A stretch of DNA of 64,000 bases from Stenocarpella maydis (Eukaryota > Ascomycota > Sordariomycetes > Diaporthales > Diaporthaceae), in the NCBI GenBank assembly GCA_002270565.1, contig NQMI01000043.1, forward strand, positions 152,783 to 216,782, given 5' to 3'. Position 1 is the first letter of the stretch; each line of letters opens with the position of its first letter. Below the pieces are notes generated by a model, which saw only the letters and a program-made list of their open reading frames with translations, searched no databases and was not told where the DNA came from. The translations under genes were made by a program, and so were the position numbers. Below are positions 1 through 11,762 of this stretch, piece after piece.

Positions 1-368
1 ATGATAATTGGTACCAAGACTAGTCTCTTCCTGGCCGGATAGTCCCCTAAGTGTAGGCATGCTTGGATATAGATAGCTTATATAATTCAGACTTATTGGA
101 TTTAGCTAATTAAACTTAAAGGATAATACTATATATAGATATTCTGCTTATTAATCCTAATAACCTTAAGCTAAAAGAATATAAATTCTAGGATAAGATA
201 TAAAAAAGTTAAGATATAAAAAAGTTAAGATATAAAAAAGTTAAGATAATATTATATTTCTAATTAGACAAGTATACTTCTCTTGGGACTATATGCGAGA
301 TAAAAATCATTAGTTCTTGATTTACTACTAAAAGAAGTATTAGCAACCTGAAAAACTAGATCCACCCC
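1..368. other. AT-rich decayed repeat DNA, left edge
   Basis: This stretch is AT-rich with many TA dinucleotides and no open frame worth calling. It looks like RIP-mutated repeat sequence cut by the window edge. It holds one short tandem repeat, listed separately, and ends at the 5-bp target duplication of the first solo LTR (ACCCC, 364-368). Confidence 0.6.
196..243. repeat. 16-bp AT-rich tandem repeat, three units
   Basis: The 16-bp unit AGATATAAAAAAGTTA is repeated three times head to tail without change. It lies within the decayed AT-rich DNA and no function is evident. Confidence 0.8.
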
Positions 369-963
369 TCTAATGAATATGTGCTATAAAATAGCATTCA
401 GTTCAGCGTGTGTTTCGGCAGGGTCGCAGTGTGGTGCCCTGAGGCGAATTCGGACAATTGACAGTGGTCTGGACAACTTTGTATTGAATTAAGTTGGGCT
501 TCTGTAAGCCCTCCTTATATACCCTCCGACCCTGTCTCACCCCTGGGCACGCTGCGGTAGGCTCTGGTGCAAATTTGCAAATGCCGGAGAATTCGCCCTT
601 CCAACACACCATCTTTGGTTCCAAGCCACCAGCCAACCATAGCCCTGGTAATGCCCAAATTAAGTACATACAAACTTCAGAAATCAAGCTATCTAATGCA
701 CTAAGTTATATACTTTTTGGGTAAGAAATAAGGGTAATGCAGAGGTCTGAATTAAGGTGCAAATGCAGGCCAAAATAATCGACTCACGGCCACCAAACTC
801 ATCTTGCGTCGCGCACGCACTAGGCGTACTCAGCGAAAATCGCCTGACTCGCAAGAAGTCTAGGGTAACTCCTTACTAGAAGTCTAGGGTAACTCCTTAC
901 AAGAAGTCTAGGGTAACTCCTTGCAGGAAGTGCCAACGCCCTGCTGAGCGGTTCCGTTTAACA
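369..963 (-). mobile_element. Solo LTR, copy 1, with 5-bp target duplication
   Basis: This 595-bp block is closely repeated at 46265-46862 and, truncated, at 3725-4205. It is flanked directly by ACCCC on both sides (364-368 and 964-968), so it is a complete insertion with a 5-bp target duplication and no internal region: a solo LTR. Read on the minus strand it begins TGTTAAACGG, as many fungal LTRs do, and has a TATATAA box (complement of about 515-521). That orientation is inferred from these marks. The minus-strand 3' end is CATCAGA rather than the usual CA. Differences from copy 3 are mostly G/A and C/T transitions, as RIP would leave. The short frames at 403-687 and 494-724 lie wholly inside the LTR and are not genes. 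Confidence 0.8.
857..928. repeat. 24-bp tandem repeat inside the LTR
   Basis: Three units beginning AGTCTAGGGTAACTCCTT start at 857, 881 and 905. The same array, spaced 24-25 bp, is present in LTR copy 2 (units at 4118, 4143, 4167) and copy 3 (46754, 46779, 46804). It is therefore a fixed part of the element, perhaps an enhancer-like array. Confidence 0.85.
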
Positions 964-3723
964 ACCCCAGCCTTACCTGATCCTTCTGATTACCTTATAA
1001 CCATAACTAGAGATCCATAGGCTTATACTTAAACTTCCTAAGCATATATCTGGTAATCTCGCCTATAGCATCCGCATAAGTTTCCTTATATTCTATCTTA
1101 GTAGCTGCCTTAGTATACTTGCCTAGTAAGAGCTCTGAAGGAGGTATATTTGGAGGCTTATTAATTAGATTGGGATATGCATTAGTAATATAATTATAAC
1201 TACTCTTAGAAATCTTTAGCATCTTAAAATTATAAAGGTAACCCTCAATATAGTAGATATAATTAGTATAAGCATTATCTTGAAATCCTTAGAGTAATTA
1301 GTACTTAAAGAAAGGGATTATGATAGGGATAATGCCTTAGAGAGTTATTTGGTTGCAGTTGGCCCCTATCTATCGCATGTAATAGTTGCACAAGTTCGCA
1401 TTGTAACAACTAAAGAAGGCGATAAGGAGAGCCGGGCCCTGATGAAGGTCATTCCCCTGGCACAGTTGAGACATATACTTCTTATAAGGGCCACCATTTG
1501 TATGCTTAATAAAAATATCATTCGGACCTCCTTTAATCAGAGTACTAAGGCAAGACTGCAGGTACTTGTAAGCCTCTGGGGCTTTTAAAAAGGGAAAGAA
1601 CAGTTTAAGTAGCTCAGATTTACATATTAAGGAGAGGGTCCACAGGATGTAAAGACCCTTACCTCTGCCCTTAAGGTTATATATCTTAATATTTATTGCA
1701 AAGGCCTTATAAAGTAGTAATTTATGGACCTGGTTTTATAAAAGGATTGCATTCAGCTGGAAATAAGTATAGATGCCCTCTTTATGGATAGGAGGAGGAT
1801 TGTATATTTTAAAGACCCTAATAATAGGAGGTAATTGCTCCTTACCCTTTCCCTTCTCTTCTTAGCTTAATTAAGGAGGAGAAGATATAGTAATAGTGAA
1901 GCTTATCTAATTAGAGAGGCTTAATGGTTTGATGATAAGATTAATGATTAATAGTTAATAATGCTATTAGGGGGAAGTTAAAGAAAAGAATTAATAAGGG
2001 AAAAGCAACTTTAAATATAAAAAATTAGAGAGGGGAGCTCTTATTAGAAGTATTTAAAGTAGCAAAGGTTGCTATTTGGTAGAAAAGGGAAGGAAGTTAA
2101 ATAATTTACTAGCTTGAGTAATTCACTCATCTTAAGGCTCCCCTTCTAATAAAAGCCCACCTTTCTGTTATAACCTCTAACCCAACTACTTCTTCCATAA
2201 CTACTATACCTCAGCTGGTCTCTAATTAGTGCAGCATAACTTACATCATTAAGACTTAAAAGCTGCTGCAACCATTAACCTCTACCCTTAAAACTCATTA
2301 CCTCCCCTCCATTACCTAATTTCTCCTTGCCTTAGCACCCTTTTCCCCAGTCTAACTAATTAGAAAGATATCTTCCTTAAGCCAGCAAATAATAAAGAAA
2401 GGTGAGGGAAAGAAGAAGGGATCCCTATTAATCCAGTTTACAGCTATTAATAATCCAAAAGGCTAAGTCAGCCCTATAAATAATCCCAATACCCCCATGC
2501 CTACTATTGAGTACCCAGACCCTTCTGATTAGGTTGGCCTTAAAGCATAACTTTCAGTATTACCCTTTATTATAAATTTTAATAATATCAACCCTATATA
2601 GTAGCTAAGATTTCCCAACCCATGCAATATTTGCAATTAAGGAAACTGGGATTATAGAGCTAGTATAGACCTAATAAAAGACTTATTTGAAACTAGAATC
2701 CTTAATAATGGGTTAGTACTCTCTTAAGCTTTTAATATATTAGACCTTTCGGTGCGACTACTATTCTTTTAGAACTAAAAATGGGGGTATAGTGATTATA
2801 TATAGTGGGTGGTGGATATATATTTTAAGGGCATTAATCCCTATCCTCAGTTTAGAGACCCCCCTGGGCAGAAGAACCTATTTAGCACTTACTATAGCAA
2901 CTTCCTTATAACCCTTTATAATACAGAAGGTCTCCTAGCTCAAGAGGCATGCCTATATACTAATTATATTCTAGGGCTTATCAATTAGCAGCTAATTAAT
3001 TTTAATAACCTGGTCTTTATAGTGCCTATAACCTATAATATTAATAGAGAACCCCCCAGATCATGGAGATACCACTCACTAAAGGACAGCCAGAGGTTCA
3101 TCATCCAAGTCATACATACCCCAGGCCATTAGATATTAAGCATCTTCAATAAGAATACTAAATGACTTAGTATAATCAATACTCATCCTAATCAGAGAAC
3201 TCATAATAGGATATACCCCCATATAAGGAACTGCATTATATACTTCCTTACCCTTGGGCTACCTAAAGGATTCTCAAAACAGGCATATATAGCAATCTAA
3301 GTGAAGGTTATGCTGCAGCTAGGATCAACTGCCTATAGACTCCTTATAGCTACCTATATTATCTTTTTCTTCTAAGAAAATCATGGAAAGAATAGCTAGG
3401 AGTTTAGAGACTAGATCAAGACCAGGCTGCTTAAATCCGCCCCTTCTAGCTTACCCGCTAAGAAAGCCTTAGCTCTTATCTAGGGTTTTATTATCCAATT
3501 AGAAATCAATAAATCCGGGCATCGAATTAGGGGCATCCAGAATACTCCAGTTATTAGCTATAATAAGTATAAGAGGCTTATAATAGGAAAGAATATTATA
3601 TACTCTTAAGCTAATATCTTAGGGATAAATAAGGGGGAGACTAAGTATTATGCTATACTCAGTATAGGATTAGAACTAGGATAAAATCTGCTGGGCTTCC
3701 TTATAGTAAGATTTAATAAGGCT
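964..3723. pseudogene. RIP-decayed repeat relic of unidentified element
   Basis: About 2.8 kb of AT-rich, TA-rich sequence lies between LTR copies 1 and 2. It is not the inside of one retrotransposon, because copy 1 has its own target duplication. From about 2820 to 3715 one plus-strand frame can be read almost continuously, interrupted by TAG and TAA codons where CAG and CAA would be expected after C-to-T mutation. The conceptual product includes the string PYPQFRDPPGQKNLF. I do not recognise the family. A minus-strand open stretch at 1007-1222 is a similar fragment. Nothing here looks functional. Confidence 0.55.
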
Positions 3724-3724
3724 N
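3724..3724. other. Ambiguous base (N) at a sequence junction
   Basis: This is the only N noticed. It sits exactly where LTR copy 2 begins abruptly, 96 bp short of the LTR edge defined by copy 3, so the join may be an assembly gap or a chimera rather than real DNA. Confidence 0.9.
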
Positions 3725-4205
3725 ACAATGGTCTGGACAACTTTGTATTGAATTAAGTTGGGCTTCTGTAAGCCCTCCTTATATACCCTCCGACGTCGTC
3801 TCACCCCTGGGCACGCTGCGGTAGGCTCTGGTGCAAATTTGCAAATGCCGGAAAATTCGCCCTTCCAACACACCATCTTTGGTTCCAAGCAACCAGCCAA
3901 CCATAGCCCTAGCAATGCCCGAATTAAGTACATATAAACTTCAGAAATCAAGCTATCCAATGAACTAAGTCATATACTTTTTGGGTAAGAAATAAGGGTA
4001 ATGCAGAGGTCTGAATTAAGGTGCAAATGCAGGCCAAAATAATCGACTCACGGCTACCAAACTCATCTTGCGTCACGCACGCACTCGGCGTACTTAGCGA
4101 AAATCGCCTGACTCGCAAGTCTAGGGTAACTCCTTGCTAAAAAGTCTAGGGTAACTCCTTGCATGAAGTCTAGGGTAACTCCTTGCTGAGCGGTTCCGTT
4201 TAACA
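3725..4205 (-). mobile_element. Truncated LTR, copy 2
   Basis: The 481 bp match copy 3 from its position 46361 to its TTTAACA end. The first 96 bp of the LTR are absent and replaced by unrelated sequence plus an N. The 24-25 bp tandem array is present (4118-4180). The 3' flank is ATACT; the matching 5' flank cannot be seen, so no target duplication can be assigned. Confidence 0.75.
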
Positions 4206-4439
4206 ATACTAGGCAATTCAGTCGCTAGCGCTATAAAGAGAATAACCATCAATTTATAAGAGTGACTATCTCGGAAGGTACATAAGTGGTGAGGGATTCT
4301 GCCAGGCCATACCGCTAGTGCACCCCACAGCCTCCAAAATGGCACCTGAAATGTGTAGATCTATTAAAACTCTATCGATTGACTATAAAAACATCACGAG
4401 AACTATAGAATTGGGCGAATACGTCTAAGCCAAATCCCC

Positions 4440-4872
4440 TCACTTTGTGTGGTGGCTGTATGATTTGTGTGGTCCGAAGGTTGGGGTGACCGAAGGTGGG
4501 TGGGGTACGGTATGCGAATCGGCTTCCATATGCCATTTGAACATCGAATTTATTGCTGGGGGACGGTCAGCACATACTACTGTCCACGCACTTAAGGCAG
4601 GCGGAACTCGCCTTCGGACAACTCGGCACTGCTGCTCTTGTCAATACAACAAGTGTCGATCCAGATGTACTGGTACCCTCGGGCTTTCGCGAGCTGGCAG
4701 CTGCCCAGGACTTTTTGGGAGCCTGCCTTCTGCTTCCAGTTTTGACCTCGGCTGTCGATGTTGGCAAAGAGGACCTTGTCATCCTCCCGGTATGCGAAAG
4801 CATGGCATAGCTCGGTCTCTCCGCGCCAATAAACAACTCGATTTCGTGGGTTTCGGTATTAAGCAGCCGCAT
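4440..4872 (-). pseudogene. HET-domain protein, N-terminal fragment, frameshifted
   Basis: HET-domain proteins trigger heterokaryon-incompatibility cell death in filamentous fungi. From an ATG at 4872 the minus strand gives the usual N-terminal pattern (MRLLNT..., then PSYAMLSHT). At about 4788-4790 the frame shifts by one base exactly at the tryptophan codon of the conserved SHTW motif. The next frame continues with the other hallmarks, NIDSRGQNW, GYQYIWIDTCCID and SSAELSE. A likely 56-nt intron (4556-4611) with a GC donor (GCGAGT), a TGCTGAC branch site and a CCCCAG acceptor then joins to AINSMFKW, the next conserved block. After that the sequence diverges and stops at 4440-4442. The rest of the domain is missing. 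GC content is normal, so the decay is not from RIP. A very recent break or a sequencing error at the frameshift cannot be excluded, but the truncation makes function unlikely. Confidence 0.75.
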
Positions 4873-5354
4873 GTTCGTCTGAGAAAGTGTTGAATATGAA
4901 CTGTCAGTGCTATCGGATGTGTCTTGTTTGGTATGATGACTTCAGCTCGTCTTCCAGACCCCGCAAGTTGATGGATCAGGAAAAAGTGCACTCGCAAACT
5001 ACGCCACACAGCACGGCCCACATGTCAGCATGAGTCGTGGTGGTGGCGGTACAGCACCCTGATAGGGCTATCGGGAGATAGGCGAGGAGCAGGCTCATTT
5101 CTTCCCTAAGTGCAGAGCAGTAAAACAAGTTGCTGGCGCAATCAAGGGTGGCAAATATTGAGAGCAGGTCCTTCGCGTTTCATGGTATCATTCTTACTAT
5201 GCTACATCTGAGAGAACGCTAAAGCACCCCTGCCGACGCCTTCTATCATATTGAAGCCTGTAAAGCTGCACACCAACGACTCTGCACTGTGCTCTGCGGA
5301 GTCTGACCCGGCATCTGCCTCGAGTCCACACTGGGTTATTTACTGACATACAAT
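4873..5354. other. Intergenic, no gene seen
   Basis: This 480-bp stretch lies between the HET relic and the 3' end of the SPC98 gene. Short open frames on both strands show no recognisable motif. It probably contains the SPC98 3' untranslated region. Confidence 0.5.
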
Positions 5355-8208
5355 CTACAGAGTCTTCGCGGTGCTCATCGTCTCGCTCCTCACCGTCTGC
5401 GACCCGGTCGCCAACGGCGCGGTCTTGGACCTCTTATTCCGCATGGGTTGGTATGCATCGTTAAAGTTCATGGCGACGCCCAGGAAGCGCATGTCCACGT
5501 CGGGCTGGTATGCCAGGTCGCCGAGGAGGAGGCACAGCCTGCGCTGGAAGGTGGCCGCGAGGTGGCGCAGGCGCTCCTGCAGTGCGGGCAGCTCCGAGGT
5601 GACGGTGACGCCGCTGCCGAAGGAGGCGAAGGGGTCCTCGGTCGGGGTGTCGAGCACGGGGGTGTTGGGATATGAGCCCCTGGTGCTGGTCGCGACGGAC
5701 GCGGACTTCATGTGCTGTGACGAAGGGAAGGGTGGTCTACGTGACTTGGCGGCCGTGCGCACGTCCGCCTCTTGTCGTCGAGTAAACTCCGAGACGGACC
5801 ACGAGTACAGGCCATCCACCGAGTCCCGGTAGGATAGCATGTTGTCGAGGATGGCCTTCAGCTGTGTCATGTAGTCGCTCCTGTCTTCCACCTCCGCCAT
5901 CCCGGGCATCGCGTATTGCTTCCTCTTTGCACCCAACAAGCCCTTGTGCGTGATGTTGCTGAGGAATTTGTTGTGGGCCTTGATCAGATCATCCAGTGTG
6001 CAGTCATCTTTCGTGATGCCCTTCTGCAATTCGTCCCAGCTGGACTCGATAACTTCAAACAGAATATAATACTGCAGCTGGCCGACGAAATGGATCATCT
6101 CGGCAAGCACGCCTCTGGTTGATTTCCACGTCTCGAGCACAGCCGCATCCGGGGACTGGAGTACACCACGAGCGCCTGTCATACATTTCCTCCAGGTAGA
6201 TGAGAGTGCGAACTCGACACGTTTGATCTTCCAGAGAAAGTTGAACACTTTGAGATATTGCCGATTGCCAAAATCTGTAATGACCACATCTATAGGGGCG
6301 TCGACTTTGTATTCTAGCGTGAAGCAATCCCAGCCTATATCGCCATGCGATAGCTGGAGCATGCGTGCATCGAGGCGGCGAAGCACCTCGGAGGAATCGT
6401 ATTGGGCGTTCGAGCCGCGTATGGCGTGTTCTAGCTGCGCTGTGAGGGTGTGTCGATATTGCGCCCCTGCTGGGCGGTCGAGGTTGGCGGCGAGGGACTC
6501 CATTAGCAAGGCGATAAAGTCGCCTTGTCCCAGAAGAAGGTAGCGCTTGAGCGCCCTCAAGTGGTCAAAGAGGTGGAATTTGGTCGTCATCAGGTCCATC
6601 AGACGCTTCATGGTCGTCTTGTACGCTTCATCAATCCAAGCCTCGAGTGTGGCCGTGTCGCCGTATCGAAGTTCCTTGGAGGATGATTTCGAGTAGTCGT
6701 CCACCCATTGAGCATCGCCACAGCTATGGCGGATGAAGTTGAGTGACTTGCCGATCAGGAACACCTTCTGGGCGAAGTCGTCGGTGATGATGCTTGGAAT
6801 CATGCCCTTGCAGACCTCGTACTTATCGTTCCAAACACTACTCTGGCCACGAGATTTGAGGTCCAGGCGATCCTCATCATTAGGGTCTTGCTCTCTGACA
6901 AAGAACTCTTGGTAGGGATCCTGTAGTTCTCCGTCGTAGATCCAGCGCCGAAGTATGTCGTAGAATGGCCGCGTAACAGAGCCGAGCAGTCGCTCCGCGA
7001 ACGCAGCGACAATCGGGTCTCCATGTGAGGTTGAGAAGCCGTGGATAAGTGAGATGAGCTGCCCGCCCTTTTTGCTTTTAGATTCCTCCGCTATCAGGCT
7101 CAACAGTCGTAATCCCATCGTCGCCTCTCTGGTCCATACCACGCACCGTTTGAGGGTTACCCCTGCACTGCCTATCCCGCTTCTCGGCGCACTGTCATCC
7201 AGCGAAGACAGAGCCCGGCGGATCTGAGCTTCCAATGTCGCAACCAGGTTCAAGTATGACCTGAGTTCACCATTGATGGCAGCGCGCAAGCTCTGTCCCA
7301 GTAGCCCACCGGCGGGTGACTTGACCCATGCCACGAGCCCTTTGTAGAGCAATGATGGCTCGGCCAAGCTATGTAGCAATGATATTAGAGGAGGTGGCAG
7401 CGTGGGAGGAAGCCTCAGTGCGGTCTCCTTGGCGAATGGCAGGGTCGTTGAGGATAGGCCCTGTAGGGTGAAGGGCAAATCTCTCAGCAATACCGTCTCG
7501 GGCGGATCGAGTTCAATGTAGTTGTCTGCGAGTAGCCTGGATTTGAGAGTCACATCTCTGCTGCGGCTTGAATCCTTGTCCTTGTCCTGCTCAGGTCCCT
7601 TCCTTGCCTCCTCAGAAGGGAACTTCCTCACACCCTCAGGTTGAAAGGCTTCTCTAAACTGGTCGTCATCTGTCCTCGAAGCAGACCTCGAGGATTTCTG
7701 AGATTGCTGGGTCGCGCTGCGACGTAGCGTCTCGACTCTCCTGTTCCCGGCGACCTGGCGTAGGGTATCGAGAGGCAAGACCTCGTCAGGGTCCGGCGAG
7801 TCGGCGAGTTGGTAGAGCAGGTACAGGATTGCCCATTTTTGCTGCAGCACGGGAAGGGTCAAGAGGCGGGTATACAGGTGCGAAAACCTGAGGGCAGAGC
7901 TTGGGCCGTGCTGCAAAAGTTTCTTCTTGATAAGGTCGAAGGCTTGATTCGTATCGGCGGCAATGGCAGAGGATCGGTTGCTGTGCGATGCGCAACAAAA
8001 CAAAACAGGTCAACACAGCCCGGGAGAGAAGGCGGGGCTCATGCGCGGATTAGACATACTCGTTCAGGATTTGATGGGCGAGTTCTATGTGCTCGTCGAT
8101 AGTCTCTTGCACGAACTCGCGATCCTCTTGCCTGTTGGCCTTTGGGATGATGTGCCCTACCAGCTGCTTGATGCCGGCGTCGATGTGTTTCTGGGAGTTG
8201 CGAGACAT
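5355..8208 (-). CDS. spc98: Gamma-tubulin complex component 3 (Spc98/GCP3)
   Basis: This is a core subunit of the gamma-tubulin complex that nucleates microtubules at the spindle pole body. Two exons on the minus strand: 8208-8060 and 7980-5355, giving 924 aa. The 79-nt intron (7981-8059) has a GTATGT donor and a CACAG acceptor, and joining restores frame as QILNDNRSSAIAAD. The ATG at 8208 was chosen because the first exon (MSRNSQKHIDAG...) reads cleanly into the second; the in-frame start near 8003 lies inside the intron. The N-terminal Spc97/Spc98 (GRIP1) region includes LLRDLPFTLQGL and LISLLHSLAEPSLLYKGL, then RWIYDGELQDPYQEFFV and VFLIGKSLNFIRHSC, which are typical of GCP3 rather than GCP2. 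The C-terminal GRIP2 half follows (about residues 480-820). The last 60 residues are low-complexity. It is head-to-head with hfi1, sharing about 1 kb of upstream DNA. Confidence 0.93.
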
Positions 8209-9203
8209 GATCGCATCTTGACTGCAGCAGTCGAGCGAGCGCGCGAGGGGCCGTCTGGTCGATGGGCAGTCCCGGGTGGGATCCTCGATGTCGGTAGCAG
8301 GATATTTATTGTTTGGGTGAGGGGGACGCCCACAGCGATATCAAAGGTGGGATGGATGTTGATGTCAGTCTCGGGTTCAACGCGCTTTAGTGTATTACGC
8401 GACTGCAGGTCTGATGCGACTGGCCTCGGTCCCGGTCTGCACTGTTGTCTATAAGTATGGGGTACATGCAGAGTACTGCTTGTATCAACCCCAGGAGTAC
8501 GGATACGAATATGTACCGACAGGATGGCAATCAGCTCTACTGGCCTGCTATTTGGATGCTTGGGGACACGACCTGAGCGATTTCGGGATCCCCAATAGTC
8601 TCCAGAAAATATATATCATAAATTCTAGACATATGTTGCAGCAGCAGACTATCGCAGGTCGCGAGGTACCTCGGGTAGGTATGGTCGAGTTACTCGACTA
8701 CTGGATCAGGTACCTCGGTACTTGAGTACTTTTACCTTCCCTCTACCGCTGGAGGATACTTGGTGCTGCCACTAGCGCCAGCGAAACGGCGCCCAGGGCA
8801 GAGCACACGCACTGCACTGAAGTCAACTTGCAGGCTTGCCCATTGACTGCACTGGGCCAGGTTTAGCGTGGGCACGGCACGTCTGTCTGCGACTTCACTG
8901 CACCTGAACCGCAACTCAGATCCGACCTCACTCCATTGTCAGCGCCGAAATCCCCCATCACTTGGACGTCCGCAGCCCATCAAAATCATCACTTTGAATC
9001 GGAAATGAGGATCGCATAGCCACCAGCAGCCGCCGGATGCCCTCATGATCGAGTTTGCCGCGTCGCGGTACGGAGATTTCCTGCACGCGACGTCGCTGGC
9101 GAGCCTGTAGCACCACCGCCCACCGCGCGCAGTTCCGCTCCCGCACCGCATCGCATCCGAGTAGCAGACTACCCAGCATACAATCCACCCACGCATCGCC
9201 AAA
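8209..9203. promoter_or_regulatory. Shared upstream region of spc98 and hfi1
   Basis: About 1 kb separates the two divergent start codons and presumably holds both promoters. I see no coding frame with recognisable motifs. Short GGTACCTCGG-type palindromic motifs cluster at about 8664-8724. No specific factor site can be assigned by eye. Confidence 0.45.
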
Positions 9204-10797
9204 ATGCCCGACATCAACCCCGCCGACCTGTCGTCGCGCCCATCCGTCAACCTCGCCACTCCTACCCTTTCCAATAAGACAATTACCGTTTCAACCCCCT
9301 CAACTGCCGCGAAGCCCATCAAGGCCAGCCAGATAATACCCCCCCGGATCGACTTAGAGCCTATATATGCCGCCCTAAAGTCCGCAATTGGCAACGAGCA
9401 ATGGGCCACTTATAAAGAAGCCACAACCCAATTCTTCATCGGTCAGCACACGCAAATCCTTCCAACCCCTTGGCTCGTAACCTGGCTTCTGTATGGCAAT
9501 ATAATGCTGACTTTTTCTCTTTTCCTGTCGCACAGGTCGGCTCAACCAGGCCGAGTACTCTGAGCGCATCGACCCCATAATCTCCTCCCAGCATGGCGAC
9601 AAGGAACACCTACACAACCAGCTCCTGGCTGCCCTCTATGCCAATGTCACCCGTGAGATGCCAGACCCGGGCCTGGCACCATGGGTCAGCGCAAACGACA
9701 AGCCTGCCATCGGCACGGGCACCAAGCCCGTGTCTGGCGATGCAACCGAGAGGCGGCTGAAGGGCCAGGTCATGCAGCTACCAAGCCGTGACCGCCGGCG
9801 CATCAAGGATCTCCAGCAGAATGATGTGTGTACATATGCGCCAGCCCGGCATGCTTTGTGCCGTGCGCAGAGCTCGTGCAGTGCTGACACTGTCCCCTGC
9901 AGTTTGATCCCTATGAGTCCCTCGCGGGCATTTTCGCAGAGCACACGATCAAGCCAAAAAGACCCAGGCTGGCCGATGAGAGCCTGGCCAGCAGCGGCCT
10001 GAACATGAGTATGCTGGACAACTTCACCGGTTTCATTACGCGCGCTGACAATCCGATCCGCAGACCGGGAGCAAGACATCAAGAAGAGATACCTGAATCC
10101 CCTAGGCCTGGAGTCTGGGGAATTCCCCGACGGCAACTATACCGACTCGCGCATGCTACCCTACTGCTACGAGGCCGGCCTCGAGTCCGCTGCTCCTGAC
10201 GCTGCGCAATTGGTTTCCGCTGCCACCGAGTCTTTCATCAAAGAAGTTCTGACATCCATATTCAGTCGAACCCGCAGCAATGGGCCTGGCGATTCAGGGA
10301 GTGCCGGATTTGGGTCAACGTCCAGCTGGATACAAACGTATAAATACAAGAGGCAGCTTGCAAGGGAAGAGGATGCCGTCATGCGCGGCGAGATCGCACG
10401 CGATAAGTGCGGGCTGTTACCCGTTGAGTCCAAAGCTGCGGGCGAGAGGGGCCCCCTCAGCATTGCCGACCTACATATTGCACTCGACATAGCAGACTGC
10501 GGCATGTCCCAATTCCCCGTCATGGTCAGGTCGCTGCTCAACGGATACCGTGATGGCGAGCTCGAGAACCTCAACGACTACTCCTACCTGGACGGGCGGA
10601 AACCGGCAGCGCCGAATGGCGTGGACGGCGATATTGCCATGGCTGAAACCCAAGAGGAGCCCAAGCAGCAGCTTCCTAATGGGGTGTCGCACGATGACGC
10701 CATGGATATCGATGACGAGTACTTCTGGGCCGGCGCAAATGACGAAGACCTGGACGGCTTGGATGCCGTGCTGGAGTCGATCGGGGCCAGTGGTTAG
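9204..10797 (+). CDS. hfi1: SAGA complex adaptor Hfi1/Ada1
   Basis: Hfi1/Ada1 is a structural, histone-fold subunit of the SAGA transcription coactivator in the nucleus. Four exons: 9204-9441, 9536-9825, 9903-10008 and 10064-10797, giving 455 aa. The introns have donors GTCAGC, GTGTGT and GTATGC and CAG acceptors, and each join keeps the conserved reading ([48 protein letters not shown]). The SAGA-Tad1 signature is visible in the first exons ([21 protein letters not shown]) and in the C-terminal half ([20 protein letters not shown], a histone-fold-like helix, then [19 protein letters not shown]). The C terminus is acidic ([14 protein letters not shown]). The frame is intact. Paralogues are not expected, so the assignment is firm. 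Confidence 0.92.
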
Positions 10798-11762
10798 CAG
10801 GCCTTCCGTCTCTCATTGTATCGTGCGGTCAATCTGCTTCTTCCCAAGCGAAGCGAAGACCTGGGTGCTCTAGAGCAAGCTTTCTTTGCAAGGCGTCGGC
10901 GTTGAAGACTGGGTCTCCATCTTCATTTTGTGTTTGGCGTTCATGGACGCATTGCAGGGGCGGTTGTAGGAGGTGGATTTCCAATACGGGTGCGGGATGC
11001 AGCTGTCTGTACGATGCTGTTTTGCGCATGGCCGGGTTTCTTGGATCATAACGGCGTTTCAGGCAGGGTCAGTGCCTACGGGCCAATTGGGCGGTGATAA
11101 AAAAATTGCTTTCATGGACGATACCCATAGAGCCCTCAAGCGGTGGAGAGAGGAGCTCATCGAAATAGCACCACCGACGTGGGATGGCGGCAGACGCGAG
11201 GTCTTTGTGACTGTGATTAGCTTGAAGGCGAAGAGAAGCAAGCTGTCATCGGCCAGGGCTGCAACCCAGCCTGGCCAACCGATGGTGGGATGTATTCCAT
11301 GTATTTTACTCTTCGGTGTGCATCGTGATGTCACAGAATATATGACTGAGCAGCGAGAGTGCATGTTGAAAGTAAAGGCTGCATTCAGGCCGCGATGTGC
11401 AGCAGAGGCTGCATAGTTAGTTCAAAGCAGGCGAGGGATTGGCGCAGGATGCGGATGTACCACAGCGATGGAGCTGCAGTGCCCTGCCCCCTGCCACCCT
11501 GCACACACCCGCTCCCCAAACACACGCGAAGCACTTACCCGCAGACGCGTCGCGTGTTAAGTCTTCCGGTATAACCTGTATCCCCCGCCTCGCGCAACAC
11601 GCTCAACACTTGAACATTTACTATTCCCAGCACGCATTGACTTGTCCGACATATCTCAGCTGGAGAGTTGATTAATTGACAGTATCATGTTCGCTCCATA
11701 ATTTTTTTCTATTCCTGATCAGTGCTCATTGATCTCATCATCCCCCCCTCCTTCGAGTCGCG
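10798..11762. other. Intergenic between hfi1 and mrc1
   Basis: This 965-bp stretch holds the hfi1 3' end and mrc1 promoter. Open frames at 10973-11416 and 11439-11675 lack recognisable domains and are judged chance frames. Pyrimidine-rich sequence (CTTGTCC..., TTTTTTCTATTCC) precedes the mrc1 start. Confidence 0.45.

Noticed and set aside
403..724. Paired small ORFs on both strands, repeated at 3676-3960 and 46394-46624
   Set aside because: They lie inside the LTR repeat, so their apparent conservation reflects the element and not a protein.
369..4205. A full-length retrotransposon bounded by LTR copies 1 and 2
   Set aside because: Copy 1 has its own ACCCC target duplication on both sides and copy 2 is truncated, so they are separate insertions and not a pair.
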